A stretch of DNA of 52,138 nucleotides from positions 1 through 52,138 of the forward strand of contig JADFJT010000003.1 of assembly GCA_022566015.1 (NCBI GenBank), in the 5' to 3' direction. This DNA is from Pseudomonadota bacterium. Lineage in GTDB: Bacteria > Pseudomonadota > Gammaproteobacteria > GCA-001735895. The position numbers and the translations under genes are program-made. This document shows, one piece after another, positions 30,790 to 39,477 of this stretch (the stretch's first letter is position 1; each line of letters starts with the position of its first letter). The notes beneath the pieces are model-generated. The model was not told the DNA's origin, did not search any database, and worked only from the letters and a program-made list of their open reading frames with translations.

Positions 30790-33216
30790 TTAGTTCTCTG
30801 CGCTCGCAGCTATTTTTTTGCTGCCTTCCTTTATCGCAGATATTGTTTTTGCTGACTTCTTTTTGCTACTGGTTTTTTTCTTCGCCACCGCTTTTTTCTT
30901 GCTGGTTTTCTTGCGCCGAGACTTGGGAAATGGCGCTTTTTCGATCAGATTCTGGCATAGCTCCAGACTCAGGGTTTCCGGGTCTTCAATTTCTTTGGGA
31001 ATGCGCGCATTTTTAATACCATCGGTGATATACGGGCCGTAGCGCCCGCGTAAAACCTTAATATCGGTGCCTTCGAATACCTTTATTTCACGGTTGGCGT
31101 CGAATTCCTTCTTTTCTGCGACCAATTCCAATGCTCGCTCCAGTGTCACGGTAAAGGGATCGTCGCCCTCTTTTACTTTGAGTGAAACGAAATTACTGTC
31201 GTATTTTATGTAGGGCCCAAATCTACCGATGTTTGCTGAGATCGCTTCCCCTTCCGGGGAGACACCCAGATCGCGGGGCAATTTGAACAGCTCCAGAGCT
31301 TCTTCGAGCGTGATGCTATCCATCTTCTGCCCTGGCAGTAAACCAGCAAATTTTGGTTTATCTTCATCCTCGCGGGTTCCAATCTGTACGAAAGGGCCGT
31401 AACGTCCCATACGTACCGATATGGGCTTGCCACTGTTTTCTTCTATCCCGAGCTGGCGAGCCTGAATGGCCTCTTCGCGACTCACCGATTCCATCTTGTC
31501 GTCTACCAGGGCCTTAAAGGTTTTCCAAAAACTGCGCATTAATGGCAGCCAGTCGGCTTCTCCGCGAGATATCTCGTCGAGCGAATCTTCCAGTTGTGCA
31601 GTGAAATCGTAATCGACGTACTGGGTAAAGTGTTGAGTCAGAAAACGAGTGACCACACGGCCAACGTCGGTTGGATGAAATCGCTTGTTTTCCAGTTCCA
31701 CGTATTCGCGATCGAGTAGCGTGGTGATGATCGATGCATAGGTCGAAGGCCGACCGATACCATATTCTTCCAGCGTTTTCACCAGTGTCGCTTCGCTGAA
31801 TCGGGGGGGAGGCTCGGTGAAATGCTGTTCGAGGCGGATTTCCTTTAAATCGACCTGGTCGCCCTGCTTTAGAGGGGGTAGTATATTTTCATTGGTGTCA
31901 TCCTTCTTGTCGTCGTCCAGACCTTCGGTATAGACACGCATGAAACCGGGATCGCGAATGGTTGATCCGTTGGCCCGGAACATATTGTCGTCGCCACAGG
32001 CGAGTTCGACCGTAACAGTGTCTAGTGTTGCGTGGAGCATCTGGCAGGCGATGGTGCGTTTCCAAATCAGGCTATACAGGCGATACTCGTCGTCCGCGAG
32101 GTGTGCCTTGAGCGTTTCCGGCTCATTCATCGCGCTGGTAGGTCGAATCGCTTCGTGCGCTTCCTGCGCATTCTTGGTTTTGGTTTTGTATAAGTGCGGT
32201 TCTGGCGGTAAGGCGATAGTACCGTATTTCTGGGTTATCAGGGATCTGATATCGTTTAGCGCATTGTTCGACAATGTAACCGAATCGGTACGCATATAGG
32301 AAATCAATCCTTCCTGACCGGCACCTATGTCGATACCCTCGTATAGACGTTGCGCGGTACGCATAGTTTTTTGCGCACCGAAGCCGAGTTTGCGCGACGC
32401 TTCCTGCTGCAGGGTCGAGGTGGTAAAAGGTGGTGTCGGGTGCCGCTTGCGCTCCTTTTTTTCAACCGTGACAACTTTGAGTTTGCCCTGAGCTGCCTCG
32501 CTTAATACTTGGTGCGCCTGCCGCGCTTCACTGTCGCTGGTAATGCTGAATTGTTTTATTTTTACCTGTTTCAGTAAGGTGAGTTTTGCACTGAATGGTT
32601 GGGTTTCAAATTCATTGTCAGATTCGATGGTCCAGTATTCCTGCGCAGTGAATGCCTCGATTTCGAATTCACGCTCGACAATCATTCGTAACGCTGGGCT
32701 TTGTACCCGGCCAGCGGACAGGCCACGACGTATTTTGCGCCACAACAGCGGAGACAAATTAAAACCAACCAGGTAATCGAGCGCTCGCCGAGCCTGTTGG
32801 GCGTTGACCAAATTCATCGTAATTTCCCGCGGATTGGCCATCGCTTCGGTCACTGCCTGCTGGGTAATTTCATGAAAAGCGACCCGAAAGGCGCGTTTGT
32901 TTTTCATTAGATTATCTTCTTTCAGCAACTCGTAAAGATGCCACGATATCGCCTCGCCTTCCCGATCCGGGTCGGTGGCCAGGTAGAGAGAATCGGCTTT
33001 TCGCAATTCTTTCTTAATCGTATTGATGTGCTTTTCATTGCGTTCGACAACGGTGTAATTCATTTTGAAGTCGTTGTCAGTTTCGACCGCACCTTCCTTC
33101 GGAATCAGGTCGCGCACGTGCCCATAGGAGGCTAATACCTTGAAATCAGCACCGAGATATTTCTCGATGGTTTTTGCCTTGGCAGGGGATTCTACGATGA
33201 CGAGATGACTGGCCAT
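30790..33216 (-). CDS. topA: DNA topoisomerase I
   Basis: An 808-residue type IA topoisomerase. The Toprim start HLVIVESPAKAKTIEKYLG and DPDREGEAI (metal acids, residues 82-90) are intact, and the catalytic tyrosine is Y307 in GLISYMRTDS. After the core, C-terminal repeats of the GRYGPYI/RFGPYI type recur (around RMGRYGPFVQIG, NIGRFGPYIKY and LRGRYGPYITDG), followed by a lysine-rich tail. The CxxC zinc ribbons of the E. coli enzyme are absent, so this is the zinc-free repeat form. It relaxes negative supercoils. Confidence 0.96.
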   Translation of the reverse strand: MASHLVIVESPAKAKTIEKYLGADFKVLASYGHVRDLIPKEGAVETDNDFKMNYTVVERNEKHINTIKKELRKADSLYLATDPDREGEAISWHLYELLKEDNLMKNKRAFRVAFHEITQQAVTEAMANPREITMNLVNAQQARRALDYLVGFNLSPLLWRKIRRGLSAGRVQSPALRMIVEREFEIEAFTAQEYWTIESDNEFETQPFSAKLTLLKQVKIKQFSITSDSEARQAHQVLSEAAQGKLKVVTVEKKERKRHPTPPFTTSTLQQEASRKLGFGAQKTMRTAQRLYEGIDIGAGQEGLISYMRTDSVTLSNNALNDIRSLITQKYGTIALPPEPHLYKTKTKNAQEAHEAIRPTSAMNEPETLKAHLADDEYRLYSLIWKRTIACQMLHATLDTVTVELACGDDNMFRANGSTIRDPGFMRVYTEGLDDDKKDDTNENILPPLKQGDQVDLKEIRLEQHFTEPPPRFSEATLVKTLEEYGIGRPSTYASIITTLLDREYVELENKRFHPTDVGRVVTRFLTQHFTQYVDYDFTAQLEDSLDEISRGEADWLPLMRSFWKTFKALVDDKMESVSREEAIQARQLGIEENSGKPISVRMGRYGPFVQIGTREDEDKPKFAGLLPGQKMDSITLEEALELFKLPRDLGVSPEGEAISANIGRFGPYIKYDSNFVSLKVKEGDDPFTVTLERALELVAEKKEFDANREIKVFEGTDIKVLRGRYGPYITDGIKNARIPKEIEDPETLSLELCQNLIEKAPFPKSRRKKTSKKKAVAKKKTSSKKKSAKTISAIKEGSKKIAASAEN

Positions 33217-33272
33217 AAGGCTTAACGGTTTAAAATTTTAGCTATTATTAAATAGGGGGTAGTTAACAATCA

Positions 33273-33755
33273 TCAATGAAATAAAGCGGGCTGGTCTGCA
33301 AAAACGATATCCTCGTAATGCATTAGCGTACTTTCATCGTGATCTTCGGAACTGTTGAACAATACCATCATGACCACCCATTTGAGTTCTTCTAAATCTA
33401 CTTCTGAGTCAGCATCGAGCGCCATTACACGGTTGATCACCAGTTCGCGCAGTTTAGGCGTCAGTACACCCGATTGTTCGAGAAACAACAAAAAGCCCTG
33501 TGAATTCTGCGGCAGGCGCAGTAATTCTTCCGGGGATAAAATTCGCGTCGAATGAGAAGACTGCGTCACCGACGGTATATCGTCAGCCTGTGCGAGGTCG
33601 TCCAGCCAGTCGAAAGCCTTTTCTATTTCGGTCGAATCGAATCCAGCGGCACTGAGGTCTGCTTCGATGCCATCTCGGTCGTCAGGCAGGTTATCATCCC
33701 GGTCGGCATAGCTGGAAAATATGTACATCAGAACGTCTATTACGCCTTCTTTCAT
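33273..33755 (-). CDS. smg: Smg (DUF494) family protein
   Basis: A 160-residue Smg protein, close to the E. coli length of 157. Family features are the MKEGVIDVLMYIFSSYAD start, IEKAFDWLDDL, LSPEELLRLPQNSQGFLLFL and the C-terminal LEELKWVVMMVLFN. Its molecular function is not established, but it sits next to dprA and topA in many gammaproteobacteria, as here. ATG at 33755 is chosen over an upstream start that would overlap dprA; GAGG lies 7 bases before it. Confidence 0.93.
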   Translation of the reverse strand: MKEGVIDVLMYIFSSYADRDDNLPDDRDGIEADLSAAGFDSTEIEKAFDWLDDLAQADDIPSVTQSSHSTRILSPEELLRLPQNSQGFLLFLEQSGVLTPKLRELVINRVMALDADSEVDLEELKWVVMMVLFNSSEDHDESTLMHYEDIVFADQPALFH

Positions 33756-33765
33756 GGATACCTCG

Positions 33766-34866
33766 TTAAATCCTGACGTAACAGCCGCCAGGTGCCGGTT
33801 CAATTAGATCGTTAAGCTCTAGTATTAATAGCATGGATGAAAGCTTGTCGATGGTCAAGCCACTACGTCCAACCAGCACATCGGTGGATACTGGATCGTA
33901 GCCGACTGCTTCGAGTAATTCTAGTGAATCGGAATCGAGCTGTTTCTTTGTGGTCCTGGCAGTGGATGGGGCCTGTTCAGCTAAATAGCCCAGTAGACTA
34001 CCCAGTTCCTCGACGATATCAGACGCCTGATCGACCAGCCTGGCGCCGTCCTGGATTAACCGGTGGCAACCGCGCGCCTGTGGATTGTGGATCGACCCAG
34101 GAATGGCGAACACTTCACGTCCCTGTTCTGCTGCCTGACGCGCGGTGATGAGCGAACCACTGCGACGAGTCGCCTCTACTATTAGTGTTGCGACACTGAG
34201 CCCACTGATGACGCGATTACGCCGGGGGAAATTGTCACTAATAGGACCAGTGCCTAGCGGGAATTCACTGACCAGTAAACCGTTTTCGTGAATATCATAG
34301 GCCAGTTGCTTATTTTCCGACGGGTATATTCGATCGAGGCCAGTCCCGGTTACCGCCACGGTATTACCACCACAGGATAAAGCGCCCAGATGAGCCTGCG
34401 TGTCGATACCACTCGCCATACCGCTGGTAATGGTTAACCCTGCCTTAGCCAGCGTAACAGCAAAATCCTTAGCAGTCCTCGCACCGCCCGGCGTGCAATT
34501 GCGACTACCGACAATGGCAATTTGTGGATTTTTCAGTAACTCAATGTTACCGCTGCAATAAAGCAAAGGCGGGTAGTCGGTAATTTCTTTCAGTAGCGGT
34601 GGATAATCATTTTCATCGTAACAAACGATATGATTATCGGGCTGTTCTGCCCAGGCTATTGCCTGTTCGGCAGTAGATCTGTCGGCGTTTAGCACGACAT
34701 CTATCTGTTTGTTACTGAGGCCAGCACCATTGAGATCGCTGCGATTTGCTTCTAAAATCTGATTGAAATCGAGAGAAAATTGCTCGCCCAGGGCTATTAG
34801 AGAGACCCGTCCAATTCCGAAACAATGATAAAGCGTAAGAAAACTGGCAAGTTGATCCTTTTGCAT
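33766..34866 (-). CDS. dprA: DNA-processing protein DprA (Smf)
   Basis: A 366-residue DprA. The Rossmann-like domain holds IAIVGSRNCTPGGARTAKDF (around residue 117), ITSGMASGIDTQAHLGAL, NFPRRNRVISGLS and LITARQAAEQGREVFAIPGS. A C-terminal winged-helix domain follows (about residues 305-366). DprA loads RecA on incoming single-stranded DNA in natural transformation. No other competence genes lie in the window, so this does not by itself show competence. Confidence 0.95.
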   Translation of the reverse strand: MQKDQLASFLTLYHCFGIGRVSLIALGEQFSLDFNQILEANRSDLNGAGLSNKQIDVVLNADRSTAEQAIAWAEQPDNHIVCYDENDYPPLLKEITDYPPLLYCSGNIELLKNPQIAIVGSRNCTPGGARTAKDFAVTLAKAGLTITSGMASGIDTQAHLGALSCGGNTVAVTGTGLDRIYPSENKQLAYDIHENGLLVSEFPLGTGPISDNFPRRNRVISGLSVATLIVEATRRSGSLITARQAAEQGREVFAIPGSIHNPQARGCHRLIQDGARLVDQASDIVEELGSLLGYLAEQAPSTARTTKKQLDSDSLELLEAVGYDPVSTDVLVGRSGLTIDKLSSMLLILELNDLIEPAPGGCYVRI

Positions 34867-34957
34867 GCTGATTCCATTGGAGCCAATATTATTGAGGTCA
34901 ATATCATAGCATTAGAGTTACGCTAGCGCTAAAAACGCGGCCTCGACTATATATAGT

Positions 34958-34990
34958 GTGGGGTCGAATGACCTGGACCCCACAGGTCAA
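34958..34990. other. Two mutually exclusive hairpins between the LysM gene and dprA
   Basis: GTGGGGTC (34958-34965) pairs with GACCCCAC (34976-34983) in an 8-bp stem, and TGACCTG (34969-34975) pairs with CAGGTCA (34983-34989) in a 7-bp stem. The two overlap, so only one can form. The site is downstream of the LysM gene on the minus strand. No clear T-run follows. Confidence 0.5.
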
Positions 34991-35024
34991 ATCTTTAGAC
35001 TCGATTGGGGTGACAGCCCGAATT

Positions 35025-36239
35025 TCAGGGTGATTCGATGGAATCTCGAACGCTGATTGGACGACTGGCTTCCATGACCAAAGCGTAGCTCATCTTTTCG
35101 AATGCACGGATAATCATCACAATTCCAATGCGCTCGTCGGGCAATTTAACGCGAAAAGTGGGGTCTTCTTCATTGGTATCGGGGATTACATCTCCTATGC
35201 GTTTAACGTCGAGCAAATTACCTGCTTCGACCCCATTTCTTGTGCCCAGGTTAATTGCCAGGGTTTGATACTGGCCGATCTGAGCAATTGCATCCAGCAA
35301 AGATACGACTTCGCCGCGCACATATTTAACAGGTGGCCTGGGAAAGAAATCACGGTCAAAGCTGATATTATCGATTGGCAATACCCGGTCATTGCGTAAG
35401 ATTTCGCGAACTGAATCGGTCACCAGCACCGTTGCAGGATCGCCACGCAATAATAGCTTTGATTCGCCAACGTATAATGCCTGGTAGCCAAGCAGTTCGT
35501 TGGAGCCTGGATCGAAAATAGGCTTGTCGGGTCTGAAAATTTGATATCGCCCGGTGCCGGACGAAGTATCGAGTTTTCGCACGTAGAGCTTATCGTTAAT
35601 ACTATTGATCAAGTGATCGTCGAGGCTGGAAATAATATAAGCGGCCCTGCTGAGCTCTTCCTTGTCGATGACCTGTGGTCGGGCCAGCATATGACGTATC
35701 GATTCGATCGGAATTGAAGGTATGGTGGCATCGATATTTTGCAACCGGATCCGCGGCACGAGCTTAACCACTGTCAGACCCGAGATACCGGTAGTCGATA
35801 GTACTTTGCCAGATAGTACTTTGCCAGGTAGCACTTTGCCATCGACTCCGCGTCGCACCAGCTGTATACGTTTTTGACCGTCGATGTAGATAATTGCCAG
35901 TACATCACCCGGATAAATCAGGTGCGGGTTTTCGATTTGCGGGTTTTTGAACCAGATTTCGGGCCAGTGCCAGGGGTCGCGTAAAAATTTGGAGGAAATA
36001 TCCCACAGGGTGTCGCCTTTTCGTACAATGTAGGTATCGGGATATTCCGCTTCGTATATTACAATATCATCGGGTTTAGATTCAGGAATTACGGCTTCTA
36101 CAGTATTAGTCTGAGTTACCTGACTGATTTCTTCTACGACCGAAAACGGCTCAATGGGACTGGCACATGCGGTTATTAGCAACAGACCGGCGAGCATCGT
36201 CAATCCTTTGCTTAGCTGTATTGTGGTGGTGTTGGACAT
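35025..36239 (-). CDS. LysM-domain lipoprotein of the dprA-def locus
   Basis: A 404-residue envelope protein. The lipoprotein signal ends LLLITACASP, with lipobox LITA-C at residues 22-26. A LysM peptidoglycan-binding domain lies at about residues 68-115 (TYIVRKGDTLWDISSKFLRD; PHLIYPGDVL). The rest is a beta-rich family region (RYQIFRPDKP; AINLGTRNGVEAGNLLDVKR). Members sit beside dprA and def in many gammaproteobacteria; the role is probably in the cell wall. The gene carries a three-copy 15-base repeat giving GKVLPGKVLSGKVLS. AGGGG precedes the ATG. Confidence 0.88.
   Translation of the reverse strand: MSNTTTIQLSKGLTMLAGLLLITACASPIEPFSVVEEISQVTQTNTVEAVIPESKPDDIVIYEAEYPDTYIVRKGDTLWDISSKFLRDPWHWPEIWFKNPQIENPHLIYPGDVLAIIYIDGQKRIQLVRRGVDGKVLPGKVLSGKVLSTTGISGLTVVKLVPRIRLQNIDATIPSIPIESIRHMLARPQVIDKEELSRAAYIISSLDDHLINSINDKLYVRKLDTSSGTGRYQIFRPDKPIFDPGSNELLGYQALYVGESKLLLRGDPATVLVTDSVREILRNDRVLPIDNISFDRDFFPRPPVKYVRGEVVSLLDAIAQIGQYQTLAINLGTRNGVEAGNLLDVKRIGDVIPDTNEEDPTFRVKLPDERIGIVMIIRAFEKMSYALVMEASRPISVRDSIESP
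35800..35844 (-). repeat. Three-copy 15-base tandem repeat in the LysM lipoprotein gene
   Basis: Units AGTACTTTGCCAGAT (35800-35814), AGTACTTTGCCAGGT (35815-35829) and AGCACTTTGCCATCG (35830-35844). Being 15 bases long they keep frame and encode the GKVLS-type pentapeptide repeat after the LysM domain. Confidence 0.85.
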
Positions 36240-36376
36240 AAAAACCCCTGTTGTGCGGTATTGATCTATCGATTGTAGCTAAAATTAGCCCGACTACAAC
36301 CTTTTTGATGAGTAAGATACTAATATAATCATTAACTTGGAGCAACTAGTTGTAAACCTTCTTGAAGTTATAAATA

Positions 36377-36886
36377 ATGACTTTATTAAATATTTTGCAT
36401 TTTCCGGATCCGAAGTTACGAACTATCGCCAAACCAGTGACTGATTTTGGTCGCGAATTGAAACAATTGATCGCCAATATGTTTGAAACTATGTATGAAG
36501 CACCTGGAATTGGGCTAGCGGCCACCCAGGTCGACCGACATATTCGTCTGTTGGTAATGGATGTATCGGAAGATCGTAATAAGCCACAGTGCCTGATCAA
36601 TCCAGAATTACTGGAATTGGACGGTGAAGAAGAATCAGAAGAGGGTTGCCTGTCGGTTCCAGGTTTTTACGAAATGGTGAAACGTGCCGAAAATATTCGT
36701 GTTAGGACTCAGGATGAAATGGGCGTACCCAGAGAATTCGATGCCGAAGGGATGGAAGCCGTATGCATCCAGCACGAAATGGATCATTTGGAGGGAAAAT
36801 TGTTTGTAGATTATATATCGTCGCTTAAGCGTGACCGCATTCGTACCAAATTAATCAAAATGAAAAAGAATGACGAATTAGGTTAG
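36377..36886 (+). CDS. def: Peptide deformylase
   Basis: A 169-residue deformylase. The three metal-site motifs are present: GIGLAATQ (residues 43-50), EEGCLSVP (93-100) and [12 protein letters not shown] (134-145), giving Cys-His-His metal binding with catalytic Glu. It removes the formyl group from new proteins. It diverges from the LysM gene and leads the def-fmt-rsmB block. A perfect TATAAT is at 36324-36329 with no good -35. Confidence 0.96.
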   Translation: MTLLNILHFPDPKLRTIAKPVTDFGRELKQLIANMFETMYEAPGIGLAATQVDRHIRLLVMDVSEDRNKPQCLINPELLELDGEEESEEGCLSVPGFYEMVKRAENIRVRTQDEMGVPREFDAEGMEAVCIQHEMDHLEGKLFVDYISSLKRDRIRTKLIKMKKNDELG

Positions 36887-36925
36887 GTCGGCTCATTACC
36901 ACCTCATATAGTTGTTGACTTGTAA

Positions 36926-37870
36926 ATGTTGAAAATAATATATGCTGGTACACCGGAATTTGCGGTTCCGGCGCTTGAAGCGTTGCTGAAATCAGAGCAT
37001 CGGCTTGTCGCGGTTTATACTCAACCCGATCGTCCTGCTGGTCGGGGCCAAAAAATCCAGGCGAGTCCGGTCAAAATCTGCGCACAAACGAATAATATCC
37101 CTGTGCATCAACCCAGCTCGCTAAAAACCCCGGCTGAATTTGAGTGCCTTGAAAACTATCAGGCCGACCTGATCGTAGTAGCGGCTTATGGCCTATTGCT
37201 ACCCTTGCAGGTACTCGAATTACCAAGGCTGGGGTGCATCAATATTCACGCTTCTCTGTTGCCCCGGTGGCGAGGTGCGGCACCGATTCAGCGCGCTATA
37301 CAGGCGGGTGACGAACAAACTGGTATCACTATCATGCAAATGGACGAGGGTCTGGACACTGGCGATATCCTGCTTTCAGAATCGCTGCCGATTGACGCAG
37401 ACTGGAATGCTGCCCAGCTGCACGACCAGCTGAGGCAACTCGGTGTACTTCTACTACTCGAGGCCGTTAACCGGCTTGATTCGGGCCAGCTCGAAGCGAC
37501 TCAGCAAGATCATCACCGCTCAACCTATGCTGCCCGGGTAAGCAAGCAGGAGGCCGAGATTGACTGGCGTAAAGATGCCGATACGCTGCAGCGCGAAATC
37601 AGGGCCTTTGTTCCCTGGCCGGTTAGCTATACGCAGCTGGGAAACACTAATGTCCGAATCTGGCAAGCTCAGGCAAATACCGGTTATTCTCCGAATGCAC
37701 CGGGAGAGATCATCGACCACAATCGCAAGGGAATCATCGTCAGTTGCCGAGAATCAGTGATACAAATCACGCGATTGCAGTTGGCAGGCAAAACTCAAAC
37801 CAGTGCCGCACAGCTGTTAAACTCCCGGAATTTGACTGGTATGCATTTTACCCCTTTAAGCCAGGGATAA
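36926..37870 (+). CDS. fmt: Methionyl-tRNA formyltransferase
   Basis: A 314-residue Fmt. Features are the start LKIIYAGTPEFAVPALEALL, the formyl-folate site CINIHASLLPRWRGAAPIQ (about residues 102-120, holding the N-H-D type centre), GITIMQMDEGLDTGDIL, and a C-terminal OB domain from about 210 (FVPWPVSYTQL). It formylates the initiator Met-tRNA. It follows def by 39 bases. Confidence 0.96.
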   Translation: MLKIIYAGTPEFAVPALEALLKSEHRLVAVYTQPDRPAGRGQKIQASPVKICAQTNNIPVHQPSSLKTPAEFECLENYQADLIVVAAYGLLLPLQVLELPRLGCINIHASLLPRWRGAAPIQRAIQAGDEQTGITIMQMDEGLDTGDILLSESLPIDADWNAAQLHDQLRQLGVLLLLEAVNRLDSGQLEATQQDHHRSTYAARVSKQEAEIDWRKDADTLQREIRAFVPWPVSYTQLGNTNVRIWQAQANTGYSPNAPGEIIDHNRKGIIVSCRESVIQITRLQLAGKTQTSAAQLLNSRNLTGMHFTPLSQG

Positions 37871-37884
37871 TCAGCGTTTGAAAA

Positions 37885-39210
37885 ATGAAACCTGGCAGCA
37901 CTAACCCGCGTGCTCTTGCGCTGCAATCACTTTTACTAGTGATTCATGACGGCCGATCGCTAGATGATGCACTCGCTACCGTCCTGACCGATACCGCGGT
38001 TTGCGACGCGCGTGACCTGGCCCTTTACCAGGAGCTATCGAAAGGTGTGTGCCGCTGGTATTTTGCGCTTTTGGTATTGCTCAAGCCCTATTTGCAAAAA
38101 CCGTTGAAAGCCAAAGATGTCGATCTGGAAATAATTTTATTAATCGGTCTGTATCAAATTTTGATGATGCGTATCGAAGACCATGCGGCGGTAAACGAGA
38201 CCGTTAAGCTGGTTCTGTGGCGGAAAAAACCCTGGGCCAAAGGATTAGTGAATGGCGTGCTACGCCAGTTAATTCGGGACGGGGTAGAAATAAAACCCGA
38301 GCATGATGAAGCCTCTTATCCGCAATGGATGCGCGACACGATATCCACCGACTGGCCGCAAAATCACCAGGATATATTTCGCGCGGGAAACTGTCGGGCG
38401 CCGATGACACTGCGGGTAGATACGCGACAGCGGTCAATAGCAGAACAGATCGAATGTTTGGCCGACCGTGGCCTGGTAGCGAGTGCCCATGAATTGGTCG
38501 AATCGGCTATAGAGCTGGATACCCCCAGTCCGGTTAGCAGCGTCGAGGGCTTCGATACTGGCCAGGTCAGCGTACAAGATGCCGCCGCACAGATAGCGGC
38601 GGTATTACTCGATTGTGAGCCCGGTATGCGGGTGCTGGACGCCTGCGCGGCTCCGGGTGGAAAAACCATCCACTTGCTACAGGTTAACGATGATCTGGAT
38701 TTAATCGCGCTAGATCAGAATCCCGCACGCCTGAAAATGATCGAACAAAATCTTGCGCGGATTAACCGGCAGGCCAGGTTGATTTGCGGCGATGCAGCTA
38801 ACCCGCAGGTCTGGCACGAGGGTGGGCTATTTGACCGTATACTTGCCGATGTCCCCTGTTCAGCCAGCGGGGTGATCAGACGACACCCCGATATAAAACT
38901 CTTGCGGCGCGCCAGCGATATTGCGCGTTTGGTGCAGCAACAGAGAAATATTCTTGACGGATTGTGGTCTGTGCTCAAACCGGGAGGCTTGATGCTCTAC
39001 AGTACCTGCTCGATATTTAAGCAGGAAAACGAACGCCAGATAGAATGGTTTGTTGATAAATATGATAATTGTACGGAGCAGTCACTGAATTCAGTACGAT
39101 GGGGTGAAAGCAGGGCATTGGGTCGACAGATTTTTCCAGGGCAGCATAATATGGACGGATTTTACTATGCCTGTTTGCACAAGGTTGCGATCGGCAATAA
39201 ACAGGACTAA
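37885..39210 (+). CDS. rsmB: 16S rRNA m5C967 methyltransferase
   Basis: A 441-residue RsmB (Sun/Fmu). The N-terminal NusB-like RNA-binding domain covers residues 1-140. The SAM site is VLDACAAPGGKTIHLL (about residues 250-265), the catalytic Cys lies in DVPCSASGVIRRHPDI, and the second Cys in LMLYSTCSIFKQEN. It methylates C967 of 16S rRNA. Its stop codon overlaps the ATG of a 33-residue membrane peptide. Confidence 0.95.
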   Translation: MKPGSTNPRALALQSLLLVIHDGRSLDDALATVLTDTAVCDARDLALYQELSKGVCRWYFALLVLLKPYLQKPLKAKDVDLEIILLIGLYQILMMRIEDHAAVNETVKLVLWRKKPWAKGLVNGVLRQLIRDGVEIKPEHDEASYPQWMRDTISTDWPQNHQDIFRAGNCRAPMTLRVDTRQRSIAEQIECLADRGLVASAHELVESAIELDTPSPVSSVEGFDTGQVSVQDAAAQIAAVLLDCEPGMRVLDACAAPGGKTIHLLQVNDDLDLIALDQNPARLKMIEQNLARINRQARLICGDAANPQVWHEGGLFDRILADVPCSASGVIRRHPDIKLLRRASDIARLVQQQRNILDGLWSVLKPGGLMLYSTCSIFKQENERQIEWFVDKYDNCTEQSLNSVRWGESRALGRQIFPGQHNMDGFYYACLHKVAIGNKQD

Positions 39211-39311
39211 TGTCTTTTAATAAGGTGCCGGTATCCTCAGATATTTGGCTGCTACTGGTAATTGCGAGTCTTCTGTTTGCTCTGATTATAACGCTCCCAG
39301 TAAGTGGCTAA
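39210..39311 (+). CDS. 33-aa membrane peptide coupled to rsmB
   Basis: A frame starting on the last base of the rsmB stop (TAATG), reading MSFNKVPVSSD, then the hydrophobic span IWLLLVIASLLFALIITL and ending PVSG. The one-base overlap suggests reinitiation after rsmB. In related genomes a DUF4390 gene usually stands between rsmB and ntrY; here there is none, and this short membrane frame takes the place. It may be a true small protein or a remnant. Confidence 0.5.
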   Translation: MSFNKVPVSSDIWLLLVIASLLFALIITLPVSG

Positions 39312-39477
39312 GGAAAATCCGGGTTTATATAGTCCACAATGCCGGGTTTACGCTCGACGAACTATGTGGGTGCTTGCAGTGGAAGTGGAAATAGAGTTGC
39401 TGGAATATACTAACATTTCGATTCACCAGGGATTTGCAAAGTGACTGGAACGAGTGGAATTTTGAGAGGCCAGAATT

